Below are positions 1 through 10,497 of a DNA stretch of 64,000 bases, in pieces. Each line of letters starts with the position of its first letter. Position 1 is the stretch's first letter. The notes beneath the pieces were generated by a model. That model worked only from the letters and a program-made list of their open reading frames with translations. It was not told the DNA's origin and made no database searches. Position numbers and translations under genes: made by a program. Source of the stretch: Tissierellia bacterium (GTDB lineage: Bacteria; Bacillota; Clostridia; Tissierellales; Peptoniphilaceae); the NCBI GenBank assembly GCA_030529425.1, contig JAUMWX010000002.1:62001-126000 (forward strand). The letters run 5' to 3'.

Positions 1-19
1 TAGCCTGAATAATCCTTGA

Positions 20-1078
20 TTATTGTTTATTTAATTGCTTCATTAATTTTTGAGCATCTCTCTCTTTGTTGTAATCATCAGCTTTTGCTTTTTCATATCC
101 GTCGTGGTTATAAATCTTGATTACTTCTTTACCTTCAGGAGTCTTTGCCAATTCAATAAATGCGTTAGCCAAAGCTTCTTTGAACTCAGGAGTCATAATG
201 CCTGATTTAGCTTTCTTTGCTACTGAAACTGTGTCGTTGTATATTTTATCGGAAACACCAATTATATTTGTTTCTTGCCAAATATCTTTTCCGCCCCACT
301 CTTTTACCCATTTTTCAGCATTGTCAATTCTTGCATCCGTAAACGCAACAATTACATCCAATTGACCTGACGCCAATTGAGCTAAAGCTGTGTTATAGTC
401 CTTTTGTTCAACTACTGTAGTTAAATCTGTGATACCTTTTTTATAATTGTCTTGTAACCAAAGGTATGGATAAATGTATCCGGCAGATGAGGAAACTGAT
501 CTAACTCCCCATTTAGCAGAATTTAAGTCATCCCAAGTTAATTTTTCTCCTGCATTAACCTTTTTAGCCAATTCTTGTCCTTTTGCTGAAGGACCTGCTA
601 AAATCATTGATCTGTAATAAGTTACTTGATTATCTGACAAAGCTGTAGGTTTCTTATCATTCCATTCTTTAGCATTTTCAGAGTCTATATTGTAACCCTT
701 TCTTGTAGCTGTTAACAATACTTCAGCACCGTCATCATAAAGTACATAAGTACCTCCAGGTATTAGTCCTACATCGATTGAACCTGCTGATAAAGCTTCT
801 CCCGTTGCTTCATAAGTTGTACCTACTGTAATTTCTATCTTACCAACTTCATATCCTTGTGTAGCCAAATGTTTCTTTAGAATTTCTTCTAAAGGCTTTG
901 TAGCTGAAATTATAGATTCAGGATCTCTTGAAGGTACGAATTGAACCTTAAGTGTTTCAACTTTCTTTAACTCTTTTTCTCCCTTTTTTGCAGGTTCTTC
1001 TTTCTTAGGTGAACATGCAACTGATAATACTAATACTAAAGCAAGTAGTATTGATAAAATTTTCTTAGTGTTTCTCAT
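20..1078 (-). CDS. phnD: PhnD-like phosphonate/phosphite ABC transporter substrate-binding lipoprotein
   Basis: This is a lipid-anchored binding protein of 352 residues. The signal peptide ends in a lipobox (LSVAC, Cys22) followed by a lysine-rich linker. The mature part has the PhnD-type periplasmic-binding fold: an early 'VQFVPSRDPESI' strand, 'LSAGSIDVGLIPGGTYVL', and 'LASGQLDVIVAFTDARI'. Family members bind phosphonate, phosphite or phosphate outside the membrane and deliver it to PhnE/PhnC. The partner genes are not in the window; the coding strand reads off the left edge, so they may lie just beyond it. I chose the ATG at 1078, because an ATG four codons upstream is itself part of the GGAGGAA ribosome site. 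A good promoter lies directly upstream. The ligand is inferred from family only. Confidence 0.85.
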   Translation of the reverse strand: MRNTKKILSILLALVLVLSVACSPKKEEPAKKGEKELKKVETLKVQFVPSRDPESIISATKPLEEILKKHLATQGYEVGKIEITVGTTYEATGEALSAGSIDVGLIPGGTYVLYDDGAEVLLTATRKGYNIDSENAKEWNDKKPTALSDNQVTYYRSMILAGPSAKGQELAKKVNAGEKLTWDDLNSAKWGVRSVSSSAGYIYPYLWLQDNYKKGITDLTTVVEQKDYNTALAQLASGQLDVIVAFTDARIDNAEKWVKEWGGKDIWQETNIIGVSDKIYNDTVSVAKKAKSGIMTPEFKEALANAFIELAKTPEGKEVIKIYNHDGYEKAKADDYNKERDAQKLMKQLNKQ

Positions 1079-1111
1079 AAATTCCTCCATTTATTTTTTA
1101 TCACCAAAATT

Positions 1112-1139
1112 ATTATACCACGCTAGATAAAATTGACAA
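1112..1139 (-). promoter_or_regulatory. sigma-A-like promoter of phnD-like gene
   Basis: Reading the minus strand, a -35 TTGTCA (1134-1139), a 16-nt spacer and a perfect -10 TATAAT (1112-1117) sit about 35 nt before the start codon. This suggests the binding protein is transcribed separately from thiI upstream. Confidence 0.65.
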
Positions 1140-1166
1140 CAAGGTTTATTTTTTAACATTATAACA

Positions 1167-2342
1167 TTAGATATTCTCAAAACCTATTTTTATAATTTCC
1201 ATTTTTTCAATCGCCTCGTTAACCAAAAATTCTATATCAAGTTTCTTTTCTTCTCTTTCAATATCATATAATCTAGGCTTTGTTGCAGGTCTGTCAGGTG
1301 CAAAAAATGAACAACAATCATCATACGGTTCTATGGATATATCATAAGTATCAATCCAATTTGCCGTTTCGATTATTTCTGTTTTATCCATATTTATCAA
1401 AGGTCTGAGTATAGGCAATTTTGTAGCATCATTCACCACGGAAATGGACTGAATTGTTTGGCTTGCAACCTGTCCGAGAGCCTCACCTGTAACAAATCCG
1501 TCATACCTGTATCTATTCGCTATAATTTCTCCAATTCTCATCATAAATCTTCTGGCAATAATGGTAGTAAATCTAGGTTTACAATTTTTATTAATTTCAG
1601 TATAAATGTTTAACAAATTTACTGAATAAAAGTTTATATCCCCTATATACATTGACAGTTTCTCCGCCAATCTTTTTACCTTATCCAGAGCTCTTTCACT
1701 TGTAAAAGGATAACTGTGAAAATGCAGAGCTCCTATTTCCACTCCCCTTTTAGCAATCTCAAATCCAGCAACGGGCGAATCTATACCTCCCGACAACAGC
1801 AACAGCGCCCTTCCTCCTGTCCCCAAAGGAAGTCCTCCTATTGTCTTTATTCTATCCATATAAATATATGCCTTTTCTCTTATATCCACATAAATAGTTT
1901 TCTGAGGATTACTTACACTAACCTTGAAATTTCTAAAATTTTTTAGGATATATCCGCCACACTTTGCGGCAAGTTCCATCGAGTTAAGCGGAAATGATTT
2001 GTCAGCCCTATGTCCTTTAATCTTGAAGGTTGTAAATTCGGTAATATTTGCATCCTTTACAAATTCAACCAATCCCTTTTCGATATCTTCAAAATTCTTT
2101 TCAACCATCAATGTTTTATATACATATGAAAGCCCGAATATCATCTTACTATTATCAATTACTTCATCGAAATCATCATATTTAACCTCAATGAAAAGTT
2201 TTCCCTGATCCAAAAAATGCTCTCCTATCTCGAAATTTTCGAGCGCTTTTCTGACCTGTCTAACCGATTTTTTTATAAATTGATGCCTGTTATTCCCCTT
2301 AAGCATCAATTCTCCAAAGCTAATCCCCAATAACCACTTCAT
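1167..2342 (-). CDS. thiI: tRNA 4-thiouridine synthase ThiI
   Basis: ThiI adenylates U8 of tRNA and transfers sulfur to make 4-thiouridine; it can also feed sulfur to thiazole synthesis. The 391-residue protein has an N-terminal ferredoxin-like/THUMP region (about 1-165) and a PP-loop ATPase domain with the signature SGGIDS at 184-189. Near the C-terminus 'DDCCSFFAPDRPATKP' carries the conserved cysteine. There is no C-terminal rhodanese domain, which is usual for Firmicutes, where a dedicated cysteine desulfurase supplies the sulfur. That enzyme is encoded immediately upstream with a single base between the two genes, so they are almost certainly co-transcribed and probably translationally coupled. 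Confidence 0.93.
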   Translation of the reverse strand: MKWLLGISFGELMLKGNNRHQFIKKSVRQVRKALENFEIGEHFLDQGKLFIEVKYDDFDEVIDNSKMIFGLSYVYKTLMVEKNFEDIEKGLVEFVKDANITEFTTFKIKGHRADKSFPLNSMELAAKCGGYILKNFRNFKVSVSNPQKTIYVDIREKAYIYMDRIKTIGGLPLGTGGRALLLLSGGIDSPVAGFEIAKRGVEIGALHFHSYPFTSERALDKVKRLAEKLSMYIGDINFYSVNLLNIYTEINKNCKPRFTTIIARRFMMRIGEIIANRYRYDGFVTGEALGQVASQTIQSISVVNDATKLPILRPLINMDKTEIIETANWIDTYDISIEPYDDCCSFFAPDRPATKPRLYDIEREEKKLDIEFLVNEAIEKMEIIKIGFENI

Positions 2343-2343
2343 A

Positions 2344-3450
2344 TTATTTACCTACAATCTTTCTAATCATTTCTATTTTTTCTCTTAATTTTTTCAAAAA
2401 AATCCTTGCTTCTTCCATCGTTGAATTCCTATCAAATGAAATTCTTATACATCCGTCAATATAATTTTTATCTACAGATATAGCCTCCAATGCCCTGCTT
2501 TTTTGTGTCTTACTACATGCCGAACCCGTCGAGATGTATATATCATCCATTTCAAGAGAATGCAACAATATTTCCGCTCCTATCCCTGAAAAACAGGCAT
2601 TTAATATATATTTTGAAGATTTATCCGCCGGAGAATTAATCCTCGCTCCATCAATTTTTGATATTTCTTCTCTTAAAAAGTTATTAATTTTCGCAATTTC
2701 AACCACATTATTCTCAAGAGTTACTGCTTTTGCAAAACCGATTATCGCCTGAACATTTTCCGTCCCGGAAAATATGTTTTTTTCTTGACCCCCGCCCATA
2801 ATATAAGGGTTTAATAATTTAAAATCTCTCACATAAAGTCCCGCAATTCCTTTCGGACCGTTTATTTTGTGAGAAGCTATCGTATAGAAATCAATATCCT
2901 TCAAACTTATATCAATTTTTTTGAAAGCCTGAACTCCGTCTGAATGAAATAAAACCTTAGGATTCTTTTCCTTGACAATTTTTGCCAATCTGTTGACATC
3001 GTTAATGCTTCCTATTTCATTATTAACATGTACAATTGAAACCATTAGTGTTTTTTCATCAATCTTGTCCAATAAATCCTCCTCTATCACAAAGCCGAAA
3101 TCATTAACTTTAGCCATTCTTACTTCGATATTATTCAAATTCATACAACAATTGTACACACTTGAATGTTCAAATGAGGATATAACAATATTTCCGGTCT
3201 TTCCTTCCGTTGCGGATTTAATAACTGCATTATTTGCAATGGTTGCACTCGGCACAAAAAGTAAATTGTCATCTTTTACTCTCAATATTTCTGAAATAAT
3301 TTTTCTGGCTTCTCTGATCCTCTTTTCAGAATTAAATCCCAAGCTATGTAAAGCTGAAGGATTTGCCCAAGTACTTTCAAAAGCTTCCATCATTATTTTT
3401 TTGACTGATTCATCCATCTTTGTAGTGGAGGCATTATCAAAATATATCAT
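2344..3450 (-). CDS. cysteine desulfurase (NifS/IscS family), probable ThiI partner
   Basis: This PLP enzyme of 368 residues converts cysteine to alanine and an enzyme-bound persulfide. The 'SHKINGPKG' motif gives the PLP lysine (Lys195), and 'STGSACSKTQ' gives the catalytic cysteine (Cys312). 'HSDGVQAF' binds the cofactor. The cysteine sits in the short 'GSACS' loop typical of the NifS-like group that acts without a U-type scaffold. The gene directly precedes thiI, the same pairing as nifZ-thiI in Bacillus, so its main role is probably sulfur donation for tRNA thiolation. An -10-like TATAAT (3485-3490) lies upstream inside an inverted repeat. I am sure of the family; the partner assignment rests on gene order. 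Confidence 0.92.
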   Translation of the reverse strand: MIYFDNASTTKMDESVKKIMMEAFESTWANPSALHSLGFNSEKRIREARKIISEILRVKDDNLLFVPSATIANNAVIKSATEGKTGNIVISSFEHSSVYNCCMNLNNIEVRMAKVNDFGFVIEEDLLDKIDEKTLMVSIVHVNNEIGSINDVNRLAKIVKEKNPKVLFHSDGVQAFKKIDISLKDIDFYTIASHKINGPKGIAGLYVRDFKLLNPYIMGGGQEKNIFSGTENVQAIIGFAKAVTLENNVVEIAKINNFLREEISKIDGARINSPADKSSKYILNACFSGIGAEILLHSLEMDDIYISTGSACSKTQKSRALEAISVDKNYIDGCIRISFDRNSTMEEARIFLKKLREKIEMIRKIVGK

Positions 3451-3466
3451 ATTTAACCCCTATATG

Positions 3467-3490
3467 TTATCATTAGTTATGATAATTATA
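3467..3490. promoter_or_regulatory. divergent promoter region with 7-bp inverted repeat
   Basis: The gap between the desulfurase and the exonuclease is only about 65 nt. It contains the inverted repeat TTATCAT-N5-ATGATAA (3467-3485). This repeat overlaps a minus-strand TATAAT (3485-3490) that would serve the desulfurase. A regulator could bind here, but AT-rich symmetry by chance is also possible. Confidence 0.35.
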
Positions 3491-3515
3491 TCAAAAATAT
3501 TGAAAAGGTTAAAAC

Positions 3516-4436
3516 ATGCATATCCTAAAAGATTCGATTCAAACAAATTTTTTACAAAACAATGATGTAATAATTGACATAGAAACAACGGGTGTTTCAA
3601 GAAACTCTTCAAATGTTATTGTGGTAGGTCTTTTATTTCCTGATTCCGTCGAGGATAATTTCTTACAATATGCCGTTTCCGATGTCGGTGAAGAAAAAGA
3701 TCTGTTGGAAATTATAAATGAACTGTTAAAAGCAAAAAACATAATAAGCTTTAACGGAGAAGTCTTTGATTTACCATTTTTAAAATCCAGAATGAACAGT
3801 TACGGTATTACGCCATTTATTGAAAAATCACAGTTTGATATATACCGATATATAGTTTCAAATAAGCACTTCTTAAATTTAGAGAATTTTTCCTTACAGT
3901 CTGTTGAAAAATTTTATGGAATTGAGAGGTACGAAAATTTTGAACTTGAAAATGACATAAGGTTTTATTCAGATCTCTTAAATGATGAAATTATTTCTTC
4001 CATAATGTTGCACAATAAAAATGATGTGCTGAATACCGAAAAAATCTTAAATATTTATCATGATACGGAAGACATAAAGAGCTTTTATGTAAAATTAAAC
4101 TCCGAAAAAATAAGAGTAAAGATCGATAGAATTATGATGGATAAAGATTTTCTGAATATTTATCTGATTTCTGATAAAATCTTTGATTATAGATTTGAGA
4201 ATTCTGATTATTATATGGGTATCGAAAAAGGTAAGATTCAAATAAGGATGAGAATTTTACAAGGATATATCGATAAAAACAAAATAGGGGTCGTTCATCA
4301 TCAAAAAATAAAGCCTTACATCAAAAATCCATGTGAAATTTTAGAAAATATGTTATTGATATATACTGATGAAATCTACAATTTATCGGGAATAAAAATG
4401 CTGATAGATAGACTTTTCAGACTATTCATAAAATGA
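3516..4436 (+). CDS. YprB-like RNase H-fold / DnaQ-type 3'-5' exonuclease
   Basis: The 306-residue protein begins with an exonuclease core. 'DIETTG' (Asp21, Glu23) is the Exo I motif, 'SFNGEVFDLPFLKSR' resembles Exo II, and 'HNKNDVLNTEKIL' supplies the Exo III aspartate. This pattern matches the YprB/RNase_H_2 family of predicted metal-dependent nucleases found across Firmicutes. The remaining ~120 residues have no motif I recognise. The gene is transcribed alone from a short divergent intergenic region and ends inside a strong bidirectional terminator. Its ribosome site (AAAGGTT) is weak compared with its neighbours. The nucleic-acid substrate cannot be read from the sequence. Confidence 0.75.
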   Translation: MHILKDSIQTNFLQNNDVIIDIETTGVSRNSSNVIVVGLLFPDSVEDNFLQYAVSDVGEEKDLLEIINELLKAKNIISFNGEVFDLPFLKSRMNSYGITPFIEKSQFDIYRYIVSNKHFLNLENFSLQSVEKFYGIERYENFELENDIRFYSDLLNDEIISSIMLHNKNDVLNTEKILNIYHDTEDIKSFYVKLNSEKIRVKIDRIMMDKDFLNIYLISDKIFDYRFENSDYYMGIEKGKIQIRMRILQGYIDKNKIGVVHHQKIKPYIKNPCEILENMLLIYTDEIYNLSGIKMLIDRLFRLFIK

Positions 4437-4465
4437 GAGTTTTGTTTTCAAAACTCTCATTTTTA
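4431..4465. terminator. bidirectional intrinsic terminator
   Basis: A 14-bp stem (4431-4444 with 4449-4462) closes a 4-nt loop and is flanked by A-runs on one side and T-runs on the other. It lies between the convergent exonuclease and ABC permease genes and contains the exonuclease stop codon. Confidence 0.85.
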
Positions 4466-4467
4466 AT

Positions 4468-6135
4468 TTAATTCACATTATATACTCTGATTTTCTTATA
4501 GAATATTTTACAAATAAACAAATACACAAGTATTGATACTATTAACGAGGATACTACCAAAAAAATTGATAAAATCGGTAAAAATCTCATTCCTTTCGAC
4601 AATACTCTGTATCCCGCATACACCATTAAGCCCGTAACTAAAAATGACAATATGGACGATATAAAAATATTAAAATTCTGTTTCATCGCCTGTTGCGGAT
4701 TCGTCCAATTCAATTTCGGTCTTATTACATCTACCATCAATCCTATAAGCGAACTTACCATTGCTGCTGAAAACATTCCCAAAATTATACCTAAATAGTA
4801 TATTAAACTTAATCTTAGAATTACAGATAATAAAATAATTGTGGGAAGTACCGTTAATGTTGTTAATAACATCGCCGCCATTATTCTTCCGTTTATCTGT
4901 TGTTCCGCCTTAATAGGCAGGGATTGAAGCAACCAAATTCTTATCCCTTCCCTACTGATTGAAGTAATAGATACATTTGAAATCATTCCTATAAACCATG
5001 TAAGCAAAAATCCCGTCAAAATCCCTATAGAAATCATCCTTAGATTTGTATCAAATTGAATTCCTAAAAATATTCTTATATATTCAAAATCAAAACTTTC
5101 AATTTCTTTATTTGTAAAATATGGAATCATTAAAACTATAGGAAATATAACTCCCGTTCCAATTGAATTGAACAGATATATAGGAGTCTTTACAATATCC
5201 CTGATTTCTTTTCTGAATATCTCAAAAGAAACGGATTTTTCTTTTTCATCTTTATTTAATACTTTCTTTTTCTTTCCTTCGCTCGCATTTCTTTGAATTC
5301 CGATTATCATTGATTTTGCACCGAATGTTGATACAACATAGACTATAAGCACTGAAATCACAATTAAGGCAATCAAGTAAATAAAGCCGAATTCTTCCAA
5401 AAATGCCATCTCCATAAGTTTCAAATGAGGCATATATACATAAAGTCTTTTTAGTATAGAGCTTGATAAACTTGCCAGATTTTGGATATTGGAATTATTT
5501 ATTGAACTTTGTATTCCGAAATTAATAGCCAGTGAGAGCAATAACATCAAAAGCATACCCATAAATTGTATTGTCTTTTTCCCAACGGATAGTTTAGTTA
5601 TTCCTCTCATCACAAGTACCACAAATATTGATATAACACCCGTCGTTATAAGCGAAAGTGCTACCATTCCCAATATTCCGGTAATATAAAACGCATATGA
5701 TTTTTCAAAATACTGTCCGTATTTTACCATCATCGGGATTGTTAAGAAAATTCCAAGTGACAAGTTACTAATAGAAAGAGATATTAATTTCGACATCATC
5801 AAAGTACTTCTCTTTAACGGCAAAGGCAATAATATAGTCGTATCATTTGAATAATAAAGCTTAGCAATCAGGTATGGAACAGAAAATATTACAGTTAAAA
5901 TTACAAAAGCGTAAAATCCTTGCATTAAAAATACATTTTCCAACTTCATCATCAAAAAATAATGAAAATTTGACAACATGTACTGATTAAATATATAGAT
6001 ATATACACCCAATATAAATATTATAATGGGAGCCAATAAAAGCTTCAGTATTTTTTTTCTATCTCTCAATATTGATACTAAATTAAAACTGTAAAGCCCT
6101 AAATCTTTTTTTACTAATTCCGATAATACTCTCAT
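4468..6135 (-). CDS. ABC transporter permease, large multi-spanning exporter type
   Basis: This 555-residue protein is almost entirely hydrophobic segments separated by short charged loops, with roughly a dozen predicted membrane spans. A lysine-rich cytoplasmic loop near the middle ('EGKKKKVLNKDEKEKS') divides it into two halves. It overlaps the upstream ATPase gene by four bases (ATGA), so the two form one transporter. The long permease with two similar halves resembles putative ABC-2-type exporters of Firmicutes. No substrate can be deduced. The gene is the last in the guaB-ATPase-permease run and stops at the bidirectional terminator. Confidence 0.8.
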   Translation of the reverse strand: MRVLSELVKKDLGLYSFNLVSILRDRKKILKLLLAPIIIFILGVYIYIFNQYMLSNFHYFLMMKLENVFLMQGFYAFVILTVIFSVPYLIAKLYYSNDTTILLPLPLKRSTLMMSKLISLSISNLSLGIFLTIPMMVKYGQYFEKSYAFYITGILGMVALSLITTGVISIFVVLVMRGITKLSVGKKTIQFMGMLLMLLLSLAINFGIQSSINNSNIQNLASLSSSILKRLYVYMPHLKLMEMAFLEEFGFIYLIALIVISVLIVYVVSTFGAKSMIIGIQRNASEGKKKKVLNKDEKEKSVSFEIFRKEIRDIVKTPIYLFNSIGTGVIFPIVLMIPYFTNKEIESFDFEYIRIFLGIQFDTNLRMISIGILTGFLLTWFIGMISNVSITSISREGIRIWLLQSLPIKAEQQINGRIMAAMLLTTLTVLPTIILLSVILRLSLIYYLGIILGMFSAAMVSSLIGLMVDVIRPKLNWTNPQQAMKQNFNIFISSILSFLVTGLMVYAGYRVLSKGMRFLPILSIFLVVSSLIVSILVYLFICKIFYKKIRVYNVN

Positions 6136-6848
6136 TCCGTCAACTCCAAGAATATTTCTTCCAAGCTTGATGAATTCCCTGAGCCCTGTCTGATTTCTTC
6201 AAGTGTTCCGATAGCAATAATTTTCCCGTTCTTTATTATAGCAACTCTGTCACATATCTTTTCTGCAACTTCCATTACATGGGTGGAAAAGAAAACGGAC
6301 TTTCCTTCATTACATCTCTTTCTCATGAGCTCCTTCAAATTAAATGCCGACTTTGGATCCAATCCTACCATAGGTTCGTCCAAAATCATTACTTCAGGAT
6401 CATGTACCAACGCAGATATCAGCGCTAATTTTTGCTTCATACCATGTGAATAGTTTGAAATGTAAGTATCTAAATCTTCAATCAGTTCAAAAAGTTCAGA
6501 ATACTCTCTTATCCTTTCATCTCTTGTTGACTTGTCAACTCCAAATACATTTGAAATGAAATTAACGAATTGTCTGCCCGTCATATTATCATATAAATCA
6601 GGATTGTCCGGAACATACGAAATCTTTTTCTTCGCTTCAAGAGAGTCCTCAACAACATCTACATTTTTTATTTTAAGAGTTCCCGTATCCGGTAATAACA
6701 ATCCGACTATCATTTTTATCGTGGTCGTTTTGCCCGCTCCATTCGGTCCCAAAAATCCGAATATTTCACCATCTTTTACTTCAAAACTGATATTATTAAC
6801 AGCTACTTTGCTACCGAATTTTTTAGTTACATTTTCAACTTTTATCAT
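6132..6848 (-). CDS. ABC transporter ATP-binding protein
   Basis: A 238-residue ATPase with Walker A 'GPNGAGKTT', a signature-like 'YSHGMKQKLAL' in place of LSGGQ, Walker B 'VMILDEPMVGLD' and the switch histidine in 'FFSTHVMEV'. The 'SHGMKQK' signature is typical of drug, lantibiotic or ABC-2 exporters rather than importers. It pairs with the permease that overlaps its stop codon. It starts 11 bases after guaB ends, so it is probably read from the guaB promoter, although no functional link to IMP dehydrogenase is evident. Confidence 0.9.
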   Translation of the reverse strand: MIKVENVTKKFGSKVAVNNISFEVKDGEIFGFLGPNGAGKTTTIKMIVGLLLPDTGTLKIKNVDVVEDSLEAKKKISYVPDNPDLYDNMTGRQFVNFISNVFGVDKSTRDERIREYSELFELIEDLDTYISNYSHGMKQKLALISALVHDPEVMILDEPMVGLDPKSAFNLKELMRKRCNEGKSVFFSTHVMEVAEKICDRVAIIKNGKIIAIGTLEEIRQGSGNSSSLEEIFLELTE

Positions 6849-6859
6849 TTTTATTCCCC

Positions 6860-8323
<1,464 letters not shown>

Positions 8324-8335
8324 TTAATTTAGATA

Positions 8336-8344
8336 ATTATAGCA
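8336..8344 (-). promoter_or_regulatory. extended -10 promoter of guaB
   Basis: On the minus strand TGCTATAAT (TG at 8343-8344, TATAAT at 8336-8341) lies 25 nt before the guaB start. No good -35 hexamer is present; extended -10 promoters often lack one. Confidence 0.6.
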
Positions 8345-8448
8345 CATTGTAAGAGGAAATGTAATAATTTATGGCTATTATACAAAAAAAGAAGAATCTC
8401 AATTCTGTTCATATCAAGATATCCTTTATACTTGGTTTCACTATAAAT

Positions 8449-9326
8449 TTATTTGTCGTAATATGGTGCTTCAAAAATCTTATTTCCTTCATTTGAATGT
8501 TCTTTATCAAAATCCTCTATGATTAATTAATTGGAACAGTTGTATGTAATCTTTCAAAAAATCATGCTCGTTATTATCTTGTTATTATCTTGGTTAAAGG
8601 TGAAGATATCTATGTATGTTGAAAAATTTCCTAAAAAACAAGAAATATTTTCGTTAATTGTTTTTTCCAAAAGTATTTCACAATCAACATTTTGCTCTGC
8701 TATTTGTTTTTCATTGCAGTAAAGTCCATGTTCGTAATAATTGAAAATTAAATCAATGTAATTGAAAGAAGGTTATAATTTTTGATATCATTAAATGTTA
8801 CTAATTCTAAATTTTTGTTCTTTTGATTCATATTCTCTAACAACAAAAATCAGTTGCTTTGGAATTTCATAATCATTTCTTTTATCATATAAATAGTTTT
8901 GAGAATATTTAGGATATATAACTTAATATAAATTTCTAATCAAAATAATCCCAATATACTTTAAAACATACATATTACCTTCAATTTGAGCATGATTCTA
9001 TTTTATACAGATCTTTCAAAAGCATTCTTGATATATTCATTACTATTTCACAACTCATTTTACCAAAATCATTTTCTTGCCAAATTCTAATTCAATTATA
9101 TGTCCAATATCTTTCCTCATAAAAATTCTTACCTGTATTTTTATTTATCTCTATCCAATAATTTGTTTGTTGTGAAACCAACACTTCACTTAATTCAATT
9201 TTCCCAGCCAGCAAGCGTTTTGTTTGCAATAATTGGATTTTCATCAAATAAATGCTCATTGTTTACATCCTCTTCAAAAAGAAAAAACAAACAGTCTTTC
9301 TCTACTCGTATTTTGTTAATTAACAC
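8449..9326 (-). pseudogene. decayed coding region of unknown family
   Basis: No intact gene exists here, but the minus strand holds long protein-like segments in shifting frames. From a GTG at 9326 the reading 'LINKIRVEKDCLFFLFEEDV' runs on to 'ANKTLAGWEN' and stops. The next frame continues with 'KIELSEVLVSQQTNYWIEIN', then an in-frame stop. Later fragments include 'NYYEHGLYCNEKQIAEQ' and 'CEILLEKTINENISCFLGNF', ending near 'EAPYYDK' (stop 8449-8451). Several frameshifts and nonsense codons are needed to join them. I do not recognise the family. It follows the Bro-N pseudogene with nearly no gap, so the two may have been neighbours in one mobile element. The plus-strand ORFs here are antisense shadows. 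Confidence 0.5.
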
Positions 9327-9336
9327 TTTGTTTTAT

Positions 9337-10116
9337 TTATTTGATCTTATCTTTATCCTCTTCTGTAGTATTTGTCACGTATGATATTAGGTTACCTAAA
9401 TCAATAGTATTCTTTTAGCTAATTACAGGTTGTCCTATTTCTCTCTAAATTTTCTTCTGGAATTACCTGCGGTATTTCCTCCACATTTTGCAATTTTTTT
9501 ATTTTCTTCAAGTACTTATGGATTTGTTACATTAGTTATATCTTTTTTTGCTACTTCTGTAATCATATTAAAATCAGCTCAGTAGTAGTCATGTTATCTC
9601 TAAGGTTATGCTTCTTTAAAACTTTATAGTCTTTATATTACCTTGTAGTCATTCCAAACCATGATTTTGTAATTTCATTAGTTAAGATAACATATTCTTT
9701 ACCTTCTTTTACACCATAATCTTGCCAAGAATCTGTTAATTCTTTTCTTACTTGAATAGATTCTAGTCTTTGGTTAATCCATTCTCTTGTATAACCTTTT
9801 TTAAAATTAGTTTCTAATGCTCTATCAATAATACAGATTGAATGATACGAAAAATACCTTGAATATCAGCAACGTCTGTAAGATGCATTTTACAGTCAAT
9901 AGCTTTCATTTTCAAAGCGTTACAATTTGTCACGCTTTGGTCTCCCTCTTCTTTTAATCTTTGTTTTAATTTTCACCAATAGTTTTTTGAATTTTTACTT
10001 TTTGATAATATTCCCACAATACCCAATATTGAAAAGTAACATTCTTCCTTTTCGTTATCCCAAATAGAACATATTTGATTACCTTCGAATAATTTAATTT
10101 CATTTTCCAAATTCAT
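9337..10116 (-). pseudogene. Bro-N family phage antirepressor-like pseudogene
   Basis: Read on the minus strand, the start 'ENEIKLFEGNQICSIWDNEK' and 'ECYFSILGIVGILSKSKN' match the Bro-N domain of phage antirepressor-like proteins. The segment 'LKQRLKEEGDQSVTNCNALK' then 'MHLTDVADIQGIFRIIQS' completes that domain. The C-terminal half 'GYTREWINQRLESIQVRKEL', 'VKEGKEYVILTNEITKSW', 'NLRDNMTTTELIL' and 'LEENKKIAKCGGNTAGNSRR' matches the usual tail of this family. The gene is broken by an early in-frame TGA (after 'NSKNYW'), a frameshift after 'RIIQSVLLIEH', and further stops near the end. The probable original start is ATG 10116 or TTG 10110, behind GGAGG. It is a relic of a prophage or mobile element. 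Confidence 0.8.
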
Positions 10117-10497
10117 CCTCCATTTCTACCTATTTGTTGTTTACAATCACATACTTAGTAGATAACTCTAAACAACACATAGTTCATTATTTTAAATAGT
10201 TTTAAAGTCATGTAGAAACACTAACCCCCTTGATTTTATTAGACTTTTTACAGCGGACATAATTATGACATAAAAACCCACAAGAAAAATCTTAAAAAGT
10301 TTCAATTATTCTACAATTTGGTTCTATTAAATCAAGAGAGTCTGCAAATGTTACTTTCTACAACTTAGTAACATTTACATTCCAATCTGGAACAATTCTA
10401 ATTCAGGTGGTTTACTAAACATCTTAAAACAATACATAATCTATAATTGTTTCATTCTTTATTAAAATTAATCATAAATGCATAATTCTTTTATTAC
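10117..10497. other. AT-rich intergenic stretch, no gene seen
   Basis: No reading frame of convincing length lies between the Bro-N relic and the GIY-YIG-like gene. Short minus-strand fragments such as 'ELFQIGM' and 'ADSLDLIEPNCRIIETF' look protein-like but are too short and interrupted to assign. This is probably more decayed accessory DNA. Confidence 0.4.

Noticed and set aside
2972-3565. 197-codon plus-strand open frame
   Set aside because: Antisense to the cysteine desulfurase and overlapping the start of the exonuclease; a shadow frame.
8531-8722. 63-codon plus-strand open frame
   Set aside because: Antisense to the unidentified pseudogene, with low-complexity hydrophobic composition.
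9100-9384. 94-codon plus-strand open frame in the decayed region
   Set aside because: The opposite strand carries recognisable protein fragments; this frame has none and lacks a ribosome site.
10117-10497. possible restriction-specificity (HsdS) remnant
   Set aside because: Short fragments such as 'ELFQIGM' are too brief and interrupted to support a family call.
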